Notes: generated by a model not told the origin, from the letters alone. DNA of 64,000 nt from JARYGU01 sp033795365 (GCA_033795365.1 JARYGU010000004.1:186001-250000), one strand, 5' to 3'; positions 9,197-18,149 are shown, numbered from the stretch's first letter. Numbers and translations: made by a program.

Positions 9197-9925
9197 ATGA
9201 CGGATTTTCAAGGACGGACCATTCTGGTGACGGGAGGCAGCGGCGGTATCGGCGGTGCCACCGTGCGGCATTTGAAGGTCGCCAACGCCGATGTCATTGC
9301 CGCCGGACGGTCGCGGGAAGCGCTCGATGCCATCGCAAGGGAAACAGGCTGCCGCACCCTGGTTTTCGATCTCGCGTCGCAAGAGGAGATTCGCGATGCC
9401 CTGGAAGGGCTCGATCTTTGGGGCGTCGTCAACTGCGGCGGCTTCGGCGGCGAGATCGCCACGCCCATGGACACGGACATCGCCATCTTCGACAAGGTCA
9501 TCAGCATAAATGCGCGCGGCGCGCTGCTCGTGACGAAATATGCGACGCAGTCGATGGTTCGGCTGGGGAAGGGCGGGGCGATCGTCAATGTTTCGAGCCA
9601 GGCGGCGCTGGTGGCCCTCGAAGGCCATATTTCCTACGGCTCCTCCAAGGCCGCCCTCGACAACATTACCCGCGTTTCGGCGCTCGAATTGGGCAAATAC
9701 GGAATCCGCGTCAACAGCGTCAATCCGACGGTCGTCATGACGCCGATTTCCTCCGGGCACTGGAGCCAGCCGCAGGTCGCCGAACCTTTTCTCAAGCAGA
9801 TGCCTTTGGGACGCTGGGCGACCGAGGACGAAATAGCCGCGCCGATCGTGTTCCTGCTCAGCGATGCCGCATCGATGATCACGGGCGTGTCTTTGCCGAT
9901 CGACGGCGGCTACAGCTGCCGCTAA
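9197..9925 (+). CDS. L-xylulose reductase-like SDR (DCXR type)
   Basis: This 242-residue SDR has TGGSGGIG at 12-19, an Arg at 38 of AAGRS that favours NADPH, and the S134-Y147-K151 catalytic set. The run NVSSQAA and the later RVNSVNPTVVMT match dicarbonyl/L-xylulose reductases, which are also about 244 residues. NCGG replaces the usual NAG. It is preceded by AAGGAG and lies 79 bp after the ATPase gene. A xylulose reductase in a sugar import operon suggests a pentose or pentitol pathway that works with the divergent dehydrogenase and kinase. Confidence 0.8.
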   Translation: MTDFQGRTILVTGGSGGIGGATVRHLKVANADVIAAGRSREALDAIARETGCRTLVFDLASQEEIRDALEGLDLWGVVNCGGFGGEIATPMDTDIAIFDKVISINARGALLVTKYATQSMVRLGKGGAIVNVSSQAALVALEGHISYGSSKAALDNITRVSALELGKYGIRVNSVNPTVVMTPISSGHWSQPQVAEPFLKQMPLGRWATEDEIAAPIVFLLSDAASMITGVSLPIDGGYSCR

Positions 9926-10080
9926 AGCAATTCCAGGAAAAGTGCGCAGCGGTTTTCCGTTCGCAATTGCGTAAAAACAGAGAGATAGAGCGTTTCCGCG
10001 ATTCGGAGAAAAGCGGAAACGCTCCCAAGTCCGATAGTCCGTCCTTTTTGCTCGTTCAAATGAACGCGCGGCGCTCCAGA
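9926..10080. repeat. Composite RIME-like intergenic mosaic repeat
   Basis: It begins directly after the SDR stop. Module one (9926-9980) is the palindrome GCAATTCC...AATTGC, also present at 16145 and 24743. A hairpin follows (GAGCGTTTCCGC at 9988-9999 pairing with GCGGAAACGCTC at 10013-10024). A third module at 10040-10080 (TTC-AATGAA-GCGCGGCGCTC) is shared with 25260-25298. Rhizobiaceae carry such modular intergenic elements. The rest of the 406-bp gap up to 10331 holds only the palindrome at 10223 and leader sequence. Confidence 0.75.
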
Positions 10081-10222
10081 TCCTGAGCCCAGGCAGGAGC
10101 GGCATTCGCCGCGCCTTTCTCCTTGCCCCTCGAACGAAGGCGATTTGCGTCGCCATGGATTTGCGATGTTCCGACAGGCCTTCCGCGCCCAGGGCCGCGG
10201 ACCTGCGCGATCTTTGCCGTTG

Positions 10223-10260
10223 CCAGTGAAATTAATTCGTGTACAAATTAATTTCACTGG
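10223..10260. promoter_or_regulatory. Long palindromic operator upstream of hyuA
   Basis: CCAGTGAAATTAATT and its exact reverse complement form 15-bp arms around CGTGTACA, 72 bp before the hyuA start. The core TTCGTGTACAAATTAA (10236-10251) matches 14 of 16 bases at 22908-22923 ahead of the BMP-type transporter operon. Two widely spaced promoters with one core imply a shared dimeric regulator. GntR or MarR proteins are candidates. Confidence 0.7.
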
Positions 10261-10331
10261 CTCCGAAGGCCCTGTCGAAGGTTCCTGGAAGAGAGCGGGC
10301 GGGTAGATATTTCAGGAATGGCAGGCGATAC

Positions 10332-12407
10332 ATGCTGAAGCGGAACGAGGCGGCCCCGAAGGATATCATCGCCGGGATTGATGTCGGAGGCACCTTCACC
10401 GACCTTATCATAGTCGACAGCGGCACCGGCGCCGTCACCATCGGAAAGACGCCGACGACGCCGGGGGATCAGTCGCAAGGAGTGCTGAACGCTCTTGCGA
10501 ATTCCGGCTATCCCGTCTCCGCGATCGACCTCATCGTGCACGGCACGACGGCAACGACGAATGCGATCCTGGAACGGCGCGTCGCCAGGACCGGGCTTGT
10601 CACCACCAGGGGATTTCGCGACGTCATCGAGCTCGGCCGCCGCACGCGGCCCAATCCCTACGGCCTTTTCGGGACATTCGTGCCGGTCATCCCGCGCAAT
10701 CTGCGCCTGGAGGTGGATGAGCGGATCGACGCGACCGGCAGGGTCGTCGTTCCGCTCGACGCCGATGGATTGCGCCGGGCGGTCCGCCGCCTGATCGAGG
10801 AGGGATGCGAAGCCCTCGTCATCCATTTCCTGCATTCCTACAAGAACCCGGCGCACGAGATCGAAGCGGCCGCCGTTGCGCGCGAGATCTGGCCGAACGC
10901 ATATGTGACGGTCGGCCATTCGCTTCTTTCGGAGGCGCGGGAGTTCGAGCGCGGCGTGACGGCATCCGTCAACGCCTCGGTTCAGCCGATCCTGGAGCGC
11001 TATGTCGAGAGGCTGCGCACGGAGCTCGCCAATGGCGGATATGACCGAGACTATCTCGTCATGAACGGCAACGGCGGCACGATCTCGTCGCGGCTCGTGT
11101 CGCGCGAGGCCGCCAAGACCGTGATGTCGGGGCCGGCATCGGGCGTCATCGCCGCCGCCTATACGGCATCGTGCGCCGGCTTCAGCCAGTTGGTCACCTA
11201 TGACATGGGCGGCACGTCCACCGACGTGGCGCTCATCCGCAACAACCGGCCGATGGTTTCGAACGAGATCGAGATCGAATATGCGATGCCGATCCATGTG
11301 CCGATGGTGGACGTGCATACGGTCGGCGCGGGCGGCGGTTCCATCGCCCGCATCGACGAGGCGGGACTGCTGCAGATCGGTCCGCAGAGCGCCGGCTCGA
11401 TGCCCGGCCCTATCTGCTACGGCCGGGGCGGAACGGAGCCGACGATCTCGGACGCCAACCTTCTGCTCGGACGCCTGAACGCACGCAAGCTGCTTGCCGT
11501 CGACAATCCCGTCCCGCCCGATGTGATCGCCACGGTCTTTGCCGATCGCATCGGCGTAAGGATCGGGCTCGATGCGGCCGAGGCTGCGGAAGCCGTCCTT
11601 CGCGTCGCCAATCTCAAGATGGCCGGCGCCATCCGCATGGTGTCCATCGCCAAGGGCAACGATCCGCGCGATTTCATCCTGTTCGCCTTTGGCGGCGCCG
11701 GGCCGCTCCATGCGGCCGCGATCGCCCGCGAGCTCGGCATACCGCGCGTCCTCGTTCCCGCGAGGCCAGGCATCACCAATGCCATCGGCTGCATCGTCGC
11801 CGATCTCAGGCATGACTATGTCAGGACGGTCAACAAGCCGGTCGTCGATGCGGACGAGGATGAACTGCGGGCGATCCTGCAGGCGCAGTCAAAAGCCGGC
11901 TTCGATGCTTTGGCCCTGGAGGCCGTCCGGCCGGTCGAAGTGCATGTCGAGCACAGCGCGGATATGCAGTTCGTCGGCCAGACGCATCTCATCCGGGTCG
12001 CCCTGCCGGACGGCGATGTCGGCCTAGATGATCTGCAGGCCCGCTTCGAGGTCGCCTATTACGACCGCTTCCGCGTTCGGCTGCCCGAGGTGCGTGCCAA
12101 TATCGTCAGCCTGAACACATCGGTGATCGGCATCCGCCGGGAAATCGCTCTCGACGACCTGATACCGCGCGGCGGCAGGGCCGGAACACTCGAGGAGGCG
12201 CTTTTGGAGACAAGACCCGTCCGGTTCGACGGCCATTGGCACGACACGCCGGTCTATGCCCGCGAGCGCCTTCCCCTCGACGCCCGCATCGCCGGCCCGG
12301 CGATCCTCGAACAGCTCGATGCGACGACCGTCGTCAATCCGGGTGATGTCGCCACCGGCGATCCTCAGGGCAATATCGTCATCGCAATAGGCGGAAGCAG
12401 CCAATGA
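10332..12407 (+). CDS. hyuA: ATP-dependent hydantoinase/oxoprolinase, subunit A
   Basis: This 691-residue protein is the HyuA half of the hydantoinase/oxoprolinase family, which opens cyclic amides (5-oxoproline, hydantoins, N-methylhydantoin) or carboxylates ketones with ATP. DVGGTFTD at 17-24 is the actin-fold phosphate loop. Further family blocks are HGTTATTNAILER, MSGPASGV, YDMGGTSTDVA and FGGAGPLHA. I use the start at 10332 because it puts the conserved fold at the N-terminus; an ATG at 10239 would extend across the operator palindrome. hyuB overlaps its end by four bases, so the two subunits are translated together. Confidence 0.93.
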   Translation: MLKRNEAAPKDIIAGIDVGGTFTDLIIVDSGTGAVTIGKTPTTPGDQSQGVLNALANSGYPVSAIDLIVHGTTATTNAILERRVARTGLVTTRGFRDVIELGRRTRPNPYGLFGTFVPVIPRNLRLEVDERIDATGRVVVPLDADGLRRAVRRLIEEGCEALVIHFLHSYKNPAHEIEAAAVAREIWPNAYVTVGHSLLSEAREFERGVTASVNASVQPILERYVERLRTELANGGYDRDYLVMNGNGGTISSRLVSREAAKTVMSGPASGVIAAAYTASCAGFSQLVTYDMGGTSTDVALIRNNRPMVSNEIEIEYAMPIHVPMVDVHTVGAGGGSIARIDEAGLLQIGPQSAGSMPGPICYGRGGTEPTISDANLLLGRLNARKLLAVDNPVPPDVIATVFADRIGVRIGLDAAEAAEAVLRVANLKMAGAIRMVSIAKGNDPRDFILFAFGGAGPLHAAAIARELGIPRVLVPARPGITNAIGCIVADLRHDYVRTVNKPVVDADEDELRAILQAQSKAGFDALALEAVRPVEVHVEHSADMQFVGQTHLIRVALPDGDVGLDDLQARFEVAYYDRFRVRLPEVRANIVSLNTSVIGIRREIALDDLIPRGGRAGTLEEALLETRPVRFDGHWHDTPVYARERLPLDARIAGPAILEQLDATTVVNPGDVATGDPQGNIVIAIGGSSQ

Positions 12408-14161
12408 GCAATCTCGACCCCATCACGCTCACCGTCATCCAGGCCGGCCTGCAGCAGATCTGCGACGAGATGGACATGACCTTCTCGCGCGCGGCCTTCT
12501 CCCCGATCATCGCCGAAGCGGACGACCGCTCCGACGGCATCTATTCGGCCGAGGACGGTTCGCTGATAGCGCAAGGGCTGCGCGGGCTTCCCGTCTTCGT
12601 CGGGACCATGCAGGCCTCGACCCGCATCCTGATCGAATTCATCCGCGACGGTCGCTGCCTGCCGCCGGAGGAAGACGATATCTATGCGGTCAACGACCCC
12701 TATCTCGGCGGTACCCATCTCATGGACGTGCGCTTCGCCACACCCTTCTACCGCAATGGCGAAATTTTCTGCTGGCTGTCGAACATTGGCCATTGGCCGG
12801 ATATCGGCGGAGCCGTTCCCGGCGGGTTCTCGGCGTCCGCCACGTCGGTCGAGCAGGAAGGACTTCGCTTTCCGCCGGTCAAGCTGTTCAAGCGCGGCGA
12901 GATGGATCCGGAGATATTCGCGATCATCTGCTCGAACATCCGCGTGGCCGAGCAGAGGATCGGCGACATCCGCGCGCAGGCCGCCGCCCTGCGCATCGGC
13001 AAGGAGCAGTTGACGGCGCTTCTCGATCGCTACGGCGACGGGACGGTTCGCGACGCGATAGCGGAACTGCGCTCGCGCTCCGCCGAGCAGATGCGGGCGA
13101 GCATCCGCACGATCGCGCCCGGCACCTATCGCGGAAAAGCGTTCATCGATTCCGATGGCGTCGTCAACGAGCCGCTGGTGATCGCGCTCGCGGTGACCAG
13201 GACGGAGGACGACCGGCTGGTCTTCGATTTCGCGGGTTCGAGCCCGCCGTGCCGGGGGCCGATGAACTGCGTGCTGGCGACGACCCATTCCTCCGTCTAT
13301 CTGGCGATGCGCCACATCTTTCCCGATATTCCGCTGAGCGCCGGCGCCTTCGAGCCGCTAGAGATCGTGAAGCCGGTCGGAACGTTCCTCGATGCGCAAT
13401 ATCCGCGCCCGGTTTCCGGATGCGCCGCCGAGGTTTCCCAGCGTATCGCCGAAGCGGTGTTTTCCGCACTCGTCCACGCGCTGCCCGACCGCGTCACGGC
13501 CGCACCCGCCGGATCGAGCGGAAACTTCGCGCTCGGCGGCAGCGATCCGCTGCTGGGCCGCGATTATGTGATGTATCATATTTCCGGCGGCGGCTATGGC
13601 GGCAATGTGCGGGAAGACGGGCTTACCAATGGCTGCTCGACCATAGGCATCTCGAAGTCGCCGCCCGTCGAGATCACGGAACAGATCTTTCCGGTGTTCT
13701 TCCGGGAATATTCGCTTCGGGAGGGCTCCGGCGGCGCCGGGCGCCAGCGCGGCGGTTTCGGCCTGACCTACGAGGTCGAGCTTTTGCGCGGCGACGCGCG
13801 GGCATCCTTCGTCATGGACCATGGTCTTTTCGGACCGCAAGGCGCTCTCGGCGGCAAGGACGGCGCGCCCGGCAGCATCACCGTCACACGGAACGGCAAG
13901 GCTTACCGGCCGGAGCATGTTTCGAAGGAGCAGGATATCCCGCTTGCGGCCGGCGATCGCGTCCGTGTCGAAACGCCGGGGGGAGGAGGCTATGCGCCTG
14001 CCTTCGAACGCGACGTCGATGCCGTGATGAAAGATGTTTTTCTGGGCTACTACACGGTGGCGCAGGCGCGCGACAGCTTCGGCGTGGTGATAAGCGATGC
14101 CGGAAAGCTCGACGCCGAAGCGACCGCCGCACTTCGCGGGCGGCAATCCTCCGCCGCCTGA
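12404..14161 (+). CDS. hyuB: ATP-dependent hydantoinase/oxoprolinase, subunit B
   Basis: This 585-residue protein is the HyuB partner. Family blocks include the N-terminal DPITLTVIQAGLQQICDEM, NDPYLGGTHL, and the C-terminal GGAGRQRGGFG and ETPGGGGYAP. It overlaps hyuA by ATGA. The length is slightly above the 520-580 typical of HyuB. With an isochorismatase-like amidohydrolase in the facing operon it could form the two-step route known for N-methylhydantoin (ring opening, then carbamoyl removal), though the real substrate is unknown. A hairpin follows the stop. Confidence 0.93.
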   Translation: MSNLDPITLTVIQAGLQQICDEMDMTFSRAAFSPIIAEADDRSDGIYSAEDGSLIAQGLRGLPVFVGTMQASTRILIEFIRDGRCLPPEEDDIYAVNDPYLGGTHLMDVRFATPFYRNGEIFCWLSNIGHWPDIGGAVPGGFSASATSVEQEGLRFPPVKLFKRGEMDPEIFAIICSNIRVAEQRIGDIRAQAAALRIGKEQLTALLDRYGDGTVRDAIAELRSRSAEQMRASIRTIAPGTYRGKAFIDSDGVVNEPLVIALAVTRTEDDRLVFDFAGSSPPCRGPMNCVLATTHSSVYLAMRHIFPDIPLSAGAFEPLEIVKPVGTFLDAQYPRPVSGCAAEVSQRIAEAVFSALVHALPDRVTAAPAGSSGNFALGGSDPLLGRDYVMYHISGGGYGGNVREDGLTNGCSTIGISKSPPVEITEQIFPVFFREYSLREGSGGAGRQRGGFGLTYEVELLRGDARASFVMDHGLFGPQGALGGKDGAPGSITVTRNGKAYRPEHVSKEQDIPLAAGDRVRVETPGGGGYAPAFERDVDAVMKDVFLGYYTVAQARDSFGVVISDAGKLDAEATAALRGRQSSAA

Positions 14162-14190
14162 CCGGCGTTTCGTCCGCATGCATGGAAAAC

Positions 14191-14216
14191 CCGCCGGATG
14201 CCCCGGCGGTTTCTTC
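14191..14216 (+). terminator. Rho-independent terminator after hyuB
   Basis: CCGCCGG and CCGGCGG are 7-bp GC arms around ATGCC, followed by TTTCTTCC. It lies 30 bp after the hyuB stop. Confidence 0.7.
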
Positions 14217-14235
14217 CTGTTGCCATTCGATCCAA

Positions 14236-14297
14236 TGCATGTCGCGCAAAAATGTGCTGCGGTTTGCGATAACGACATGCATGAAAACAAAGGCTTA
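14236..14297. repeat. Palindromic intergenic repeat, second family
   Basis: GCATGTCG ... CGACATGC arms enclose GCGCAAAAATG...CGGTTTGCGATAA, followed by AAAACAAAGGCTTAA. The same unit is at 32475 and, inverted, at 47501. It lies in the convergent gap between hyuB and the DUF1185 gene. Confidence 0.7.
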
Positions 14298-14336
14298 AAA
14301 CGCGCGGGAAGCGGGCCTGAAAGATCGCGATGCGCT

Positions 14337-14921
14337 TTAGCGAAGCCCGTCGAAAGCCTTGATATCCGCAGCCGCAAGCCCGCCCATCCGCGCATGAATA
14401 CGCGGTCCGCAGGTCATGACGAGGCACAGCAGCATTTCGTCCGGCCGCGGACCGTCGGGAATCCCGACTTCCATGGCATCGAAATGGCTGCGCACATAGG
14501 CGGCGTTCTTGTGCCCGATCGGGATGTCGATATGCGCTCCGAAGGCGCCGACCTTCTTCGCGGACGGCACGATCGCCCGGGCTTCGCCAAGCGCTTCGCG
14601 CATCGCGTAGCCGCCCGGCACATGCCAGAGCGCGCCATGCTCGAGTTCTCCCGCCGTGCCGACGATCACTCCCTTGCCGTACCCGTCGATGACGGAAACG
14701 TCGCCGCCGAGCGCCGCGACGAGCCGCCGGGTCATCTGCAGCCCGAGCGGCTTCAGATCCTCCATGGCAGGCTGCAGGTCTTCGACATAGCGGCCCGCGA
14801 AAGGATTGTTGACGAGAGCAAGGACAGCCGCCCGCCGGCGCGGCTCCCTGGCCGCCGGACCGCCTTCGTGAAAGATCTCCTCGACAAGAAGCGCCGACTT
14901 GCGGACGATGAATTCGTACAT
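14337..14921 (-). CDS. AA_synth (DUF1185) family protein
   Basis: This 194-residue protein fits the small 'amino acid synthesis' family formerly DUF1185. Visible family features are the basic N-terminal segment, NPFAGRY, the glycine-rich PGGYAMREA and the conserved AHIDIPIGHKNA block. The family is structurally known but, as far as I am aware, has no firmly established reaction. It is the last gene of the nine-gene minus-strand operon, after marR, and faces hyuAB. That context suggests a role with cyclic amides, ureido compounds or nucleobases. There is no signal peptide and no membrane segment. Confidence 0.75.
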   Translation of the reverse strand: MYEFIVRKSALLVEEIFHEGGPAAREPRRRAAVLALVNNPFAGRYVEDLQPAMEDLKPLGLQMTRRLVAALGGDVSVIDGYGKGVIVGTAGELEHGALWHVPGGYAMREALGEARAIVPSAKKVGAFGAHIDIPIGHKNAAYVRSHFDAMEVGIPDGPRPDEMLLCLVMTCGPRIHARMGGLAAADIKAFDGLR

Positions 14922-14959
14922 TTTTCCCTCCGGAAGTGATGTCCTTAGCTTCGAAAGGT

Positions 14960-15466
14960 TCAGCCGAGGAGCTTGAGCATTTCTATGAAGCGTTTCCTGT
15001 CGCGCGGCTTCAAAGGGGCGAGCACATCCTCGCTCAACTGCTGCGATCTCGGCAGCACTTCCAGCGTGAAATCGACGCCTTTCGGCGTCAGCCGGACGAG
15101 ATTGACGCGCTGGTCCTGCTCGAGCGGAATGCGTTCGATCAGCCCGAACCCCTGCAGCCGGCGCATCATCGGGCTGAGTGTCGCCGTATCGATCGCCGTC
15201 AGCCGGCCGAGATTGATCTGCGACATCTCGCCGTAACGCAGCAGGGTCGCGAGGATGGCGACCTGCGTCGGCGTTATCGCATAATCCTCGAACGCCTTCT
15301 GGAAAAGCGCCGTGGCGCGCTGATGCGCAAGACGGATCAAATGCGCATTGTGGGCCTCCAGCCGATAGCCGATTTCGACAAGCCGCCGTTCGATTTCTTC
15401 CCGCGAAACAGGAGACCGCGACATATCGCCGGCGCTGGAGGGGGCTGCTTCCTTTTCCATCTTCAC
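14960..15466 (-). CDS. MarR-family transcriptional regulator
   Basis: This protein of about 168 residues is a winged-helix MarR regulator. The recognition region is MSQINLGRLTAIDTATLSPMMRRLQ, followed by the wing IERIPLEQDQRVNLVRLT. It starts at GTG 15466 or, two codons on, at ATG 15460; neither has a strong ribosome site. It lies inside the catabolic operon, 16 bp after the isochorismatase-like gene, so autoregulation is likely. It is one candidate for the palindromes at 10223 and 22908; MarR members that answer to urate or aromatic acids use similar AT-rich palindromes. Confidence 0.88.
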   Translation of the reverse strand: MKMEKEAAPSSAGDMSRSPVSREEIERRLVEIGYRLEAHNAHLIRLAHQRATALFQKAFEDYAITPTQVAILATLLRYGEMSQINLGRLTAIDTATLSPMMRRLQGFGLIERIPLEQDQRVNLVRLTPKGVDFTLEVLPRSQQLSEDVLAPLKPRDRKRFIEMLKLLG

Positions 15467-15482
15467 TACCAGTTTTTACGCA

Positions 15483-16124
15483 TCAGGCTTCGAATATCCG
15501 GTTCGGGATCGGGATGTTGCCGGCAAGTCCTGCCGCGACCGTTTCCGTATCGGATACAGTGCCAAAATGGGTTGCAATATCATAGAGGGTCGAGGCGTGT
15601 TCGCGCGGTCCGGTTGCGGCGCAGGCGTCATGCGGCACCACGATGTCGTAGCCGAGGAAGAAGCCGTCATGCACGGTCGAGCGCACGCATATGTTGGTGA
15701 CCACGCCGAAGACCACGATCTGGCTGACGAGCATGTCCTTCAGGACGAGATCGAGGTCGGTCTGGAAGAAGGCGGAGTAGCGGTGCTTGACGACGCGGAT
15801 GTCGTCTTCGTGCGGTTCGAGATCGTCGATGATTTCGGTTGCCCAGGTGTTTTCCACGCCGTGCGGGGTGCGTTTCACCCATTCCCGGTCGCGGCGCATG
15901 TTCTTGCGATGGGAATCGATCACGAAGATCACCGGAACGCCGTTGGTTCTGGCGGCGGCGATCAGCGCCTTCTGCTGCGGCATCAGCGCCTCATAGCCCG
16001 GCAGCACCATCTTTCCGCCGGGCTTGCAGAACTCGTTGATCATGTCGACCACGATGATTGCCGTCTTCGTCGGGTCGAGCACGGCGGCGTCGTCGTGACG
16101 ATGGGCGGAGAAAACGTCGTTCAT
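15483..16124 (-). CDS. Isochorismatase-family cysteine hydrolase
   Basis: This 213-residue enzyme has the complete catalytic set of the family: Asp27 in VVDMINEF, Lys113 in VVKHRYSAFF and Cys147 in GVVTNICVRST. Relatives hydrolyse nicotinamide, N-carbamoylsarcosine, ureidoacrylate or biuret. The start at 16124 follows GGAGAG; the frame stays open to 16196 without a site. It lies between nucleoside hydrolase and marR genes. Beside a hydantoinase, an N-carbamoyl-amine or ureido-acid substrate is my preferred inference over nicotinamide. Confidence 0.85.
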   Translation of the reverse strand: MNDVFSAHRHDDAAVLDPTKTAIIVVDMINEFCKPGGKMVLPGYEALMPQQKALIAAARTNGVPVIFVIDSHRKNMRRDREWVKRTPHGVENTWATEIIDDLEPHEDDIRVVKHRYSAFFQTDLDLVLKDMLVSQIVVFGVVTNICVRSTVHDGFFLGYDIVVPHDACAATGPREHASTLYDIATHFGTVSDTETVAAGLAGNIPIPNRIFEA

Positions 16125-16144
16125 GCGGATATCTCTCCTTTGGG

Positions 16145-16200
16145 AGCAATTCCGGGAAAAGCGTAGCGGCTTTCCGTCGGAGTTGCATGAAAACAAAAGG
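16145..16200. repeat. RIME-like repeat inside an operon
   Basis: AGCAATTCCGGGAAAAG...CTTTCCGTCGGAGTTGC and the AAACAAAAGG tail match the units at 9926 and 24743. It fills the gap between the nucleoside hydrolase stop and the isochorismatase-like gene, so it would be transcribed and could form an mRNA hairpin. Confidence 0.75.
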
Positions 16201-17133
16201 CTAACGCAGAAGTTCGTACATCAGCGAGAAGAATCGATCGGAATCGACCTTTGTCGCCACGCGCGTATTGTTGCCGAGCCTGCGCTCGTTCCAGAAATCG
16301 GCCACCGTCGCGCCGAATGTGTGGGTGCCCGTCAGGTCGACCTCCACATGGGCTTCGCGCGTTTCGATCAGCGTCGGGTCGATGACGACCGCGAGTGCGA
16401 GGGGATCGTGCAGGGCGCCGCCGACCCCCATCTGGCCGCGATGCAGCTTCTCGTAGAATTTCAGCCAATCCACCACGACTTCGCCGAGAGGCGTGCCGAT
16501 CTTGCCGAGTGCGGCGAACTGCTCCTCCTCGACGAGGACGTGCATGGTGACGTCGAGGCCGACCATGGTGATGTCGAGCCCGCTGTCGAGAACGATGCGC
16601 GCCGCTTCCGGATCGCAGAAGATGTTGAATTCGGTCGGAGTGATATATTCCGTCCGGCGATAGAAGGCGCCGCCCATCAGCACGATCTTCGCTATCTTAT
16701 GCTTGAGATGCGGATATTTCAGCAGGAACATGCCGATATTGGTGAGGGGACCGGTGGGGACGATGACGACCGGCTCCGCGCTCTCCTGCAATATGCGGGC
16801 GATGAAATCGACGCCGTGCATGTCGACGAGCGGCATGGAGGCCTCGGGCAGGTAGGGCGAGCCGTCGAGCCCGCTCGGGCCGTCGGCCGTGCCGAGCACC
16901 AGCGGCCGGGCGAGCGGTGCCGCGCAGCCGGCGGCGACCGGCACATCCGTCGCGCCGATGAACTGCAATATGCGCAATGCGTTCGTCGTCGTGCGCTCAA
17001 GCGGGGCGTTGCCGCAGACCGTCGTCACGCCGCGCAGGTCGATGACCGGCGAGCGATGCGCCATGACGAGGGCGATCGCATCGTCGTGACCCGGATCGCA
17101 GTCCACGAGGACCGGTATTTTCGTGTTGGCCAT
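16201..17133 (-). CDS. Inosine-uridine-preferring nucleoside hydrolase (first copy)
   Basis: This 310-residue enzyme cleaves the N-glycosidic bond of nucleosides to base and ribose. The calcium-binding DCDPGHDDA motif is at 11-19, and the distal Asp is in GGALHDPLALA. The TEFNIFCDPEAA block is also typical. The start at 17133 gives the family's usual length of about 310; the frame remains open far upstream only as a shadow of neighbouring genes. It follows a second, divergent nucleoside hydrolase and precedes an amidohydrolase in the BMP-type transporter operon. Confidence 0.93.
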   Translation of the reverse strand: MANTKIPVLVDCDPGHDDAIALVMAHRSPVIDLRGVTTVCGNAPLERTTTNALRILQFIGATDVPVAAGCAAPLARPLVLGTADGPSGLDGSPYLPEASMPLVDMHGVDFIARILQESAEPVVIVPTGPLTNIGMFLLKYPHLKHKIAKIVLMGGAFYRRTEYITPTEFNIFCDPEAARIVLDSGLDITMVGLDVTMHVLVEEEQFAALGKIGTPLGEVVVDWLKFYEKLHRGQMGVGGALHDPLALAVVIDPTLIETREAHVEVDLTGTHTFGATVADFWNERRLGNNTRVATKVDSDRFFSLMYELLR

Positions 17134-17144
17134 TTTCCTTGATC

Positions 17145-18149
17145 CTATGCGAGCGTGCCGAGCGCGGTCTTGAACGATGTCAGGAATTTCCTGCCGTCGA
17201 GATTGCGGCAGATGCGGGTGGTCGTCGGGCCCGAGAAGGGAAGGATCTGCCGCCCGCGGAACGCCACGGTCTGCCCGCGCACCAGCCGCTCGCTGAGCGC
17301 CACATCGACGAAGAGCGGCTCCGTCATCTCGAAGAATTCCGGATGCAGCACGGCGCTGACCGCGATCGCGTCGTCCAGGGGAAAGCCGACGAGCTCGAAG
17401 AACTCCCGCCAGATGTCGATATAGATCGGGAAGGTCTCGCAGACATAGGAAACCGCCTTGCTTTGGGGGTGAAGCGTTGCGAGATCGGCAAGATCGTCGC
17501 GTGTCAGCATCGAGGCGGCGACCCGGTTGTCCTCGCAGACATCGAGCGGCACGAGGATGACGGGCGCGCCCGAACGCAGGACGACGCGGGCAGCCTCCGG
17601 ATCGGCCCAGATATTGTATTCCGAGACGGGCGTCATGTTGCCGGGCGTCTGAAAGCAGCCGCCGAGGACCACGATCTGCTTCACCAGCCTGGCGATGTCG
17701 GGCGCCATCTGCAGCGCAAGCGCGACATTGGTCTGCGGCCCGGTCGCGACGATGGAAATCTCCTTCGGGTTCGCCCGCACCGTGTCGATGATGAAGTCGA
17801 TAGCGTGCCTGTCCATCGCCTTGCGCTTCGGCGGCGGGGCCGGCGGGTTGAACCCTTCCAGGCGGTCGCCGAACCGGTCGCGCAGCTGCTTCTCGAAATG
17901 GACGGGCGCAAGCATATCGGCCTTGGAGTTGCCGACGATCGGCCGGTAGGCGCCGGCGGCCACCGGAAGATCGTCCCGGCCCGCCAGGCTGAGCGTGTTC
18001 AGCACCACGTTCGTCACCTGCTCGATGCTGCCGGCGGCGCCGGTGACGGAGGTGACGCCTTCGAGCCGGATGCCCTCGCAGCCGAGCGCGAAGAGAATGG
18101 CGAGGATATCGTCCCCCGCCGAATCGACGTCCAGTATGATCCGTTCCAT
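17145..18149 (-). CDS. Nucleoside hydrolase (second, divergent copy)
   Basis: This 334-residue paralogue keeps the metal aspartates (D7, D9, D13, D14) but reads DVDSAGDDI, with Ser in place of the usual Pro and Ala before the glycine. A distal Asp is present in FPLDDAIAV. The C-terminus is longer than in the first copy. Two unequal hydrolases in tandem suggest either two base types or one unusual nucleoside. It abuts the permease gene with no gap and precedes the other copy by 11 bp. Confidence 0.88.
   Translation of the reverse strand: MERIILDVDSAGDDILAILFALGCEGIRLEGVTSVTGAAGSIEQVTNVVLNTLSLAGRDDLPVAAGAYRPIVGNSKADMLAPVHFEKQLRDRFGDRLEGFNPPAPPPKRKAMDRHAIDFIIDTVRANPKEISIVATGPQTNVALALQMAPDIARLVKQIVVLGGCFQTPGNMTPVSEYNIWADPEAARVVLRSGAPVILVPLDVCEDNRVAASMLTRDDLADLATLHPQSKAVSYVCETFPIYIDIWREFFELVGFPLDDAIAVSAVLHPEFFEMTEPLFVDVALSERLVRGQTVAFRGRQILPFSGPTTTRICRNLDGRKFLTSFKTALGTLA

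Noticed and set aside
9926..10080. CRISPR-like array or phage attachment site
   Set aside because: The repeats are single palindromic modules dispersed over the window without spacers or cas genes, and no integrase is nearby.
10254..11813. Minus-strand frame of 519 codons opposite hyuA
   Set aside because: It mirrors the conserved HyuA blocks on the plus strand, and the reverse translation has no recognisable domain.
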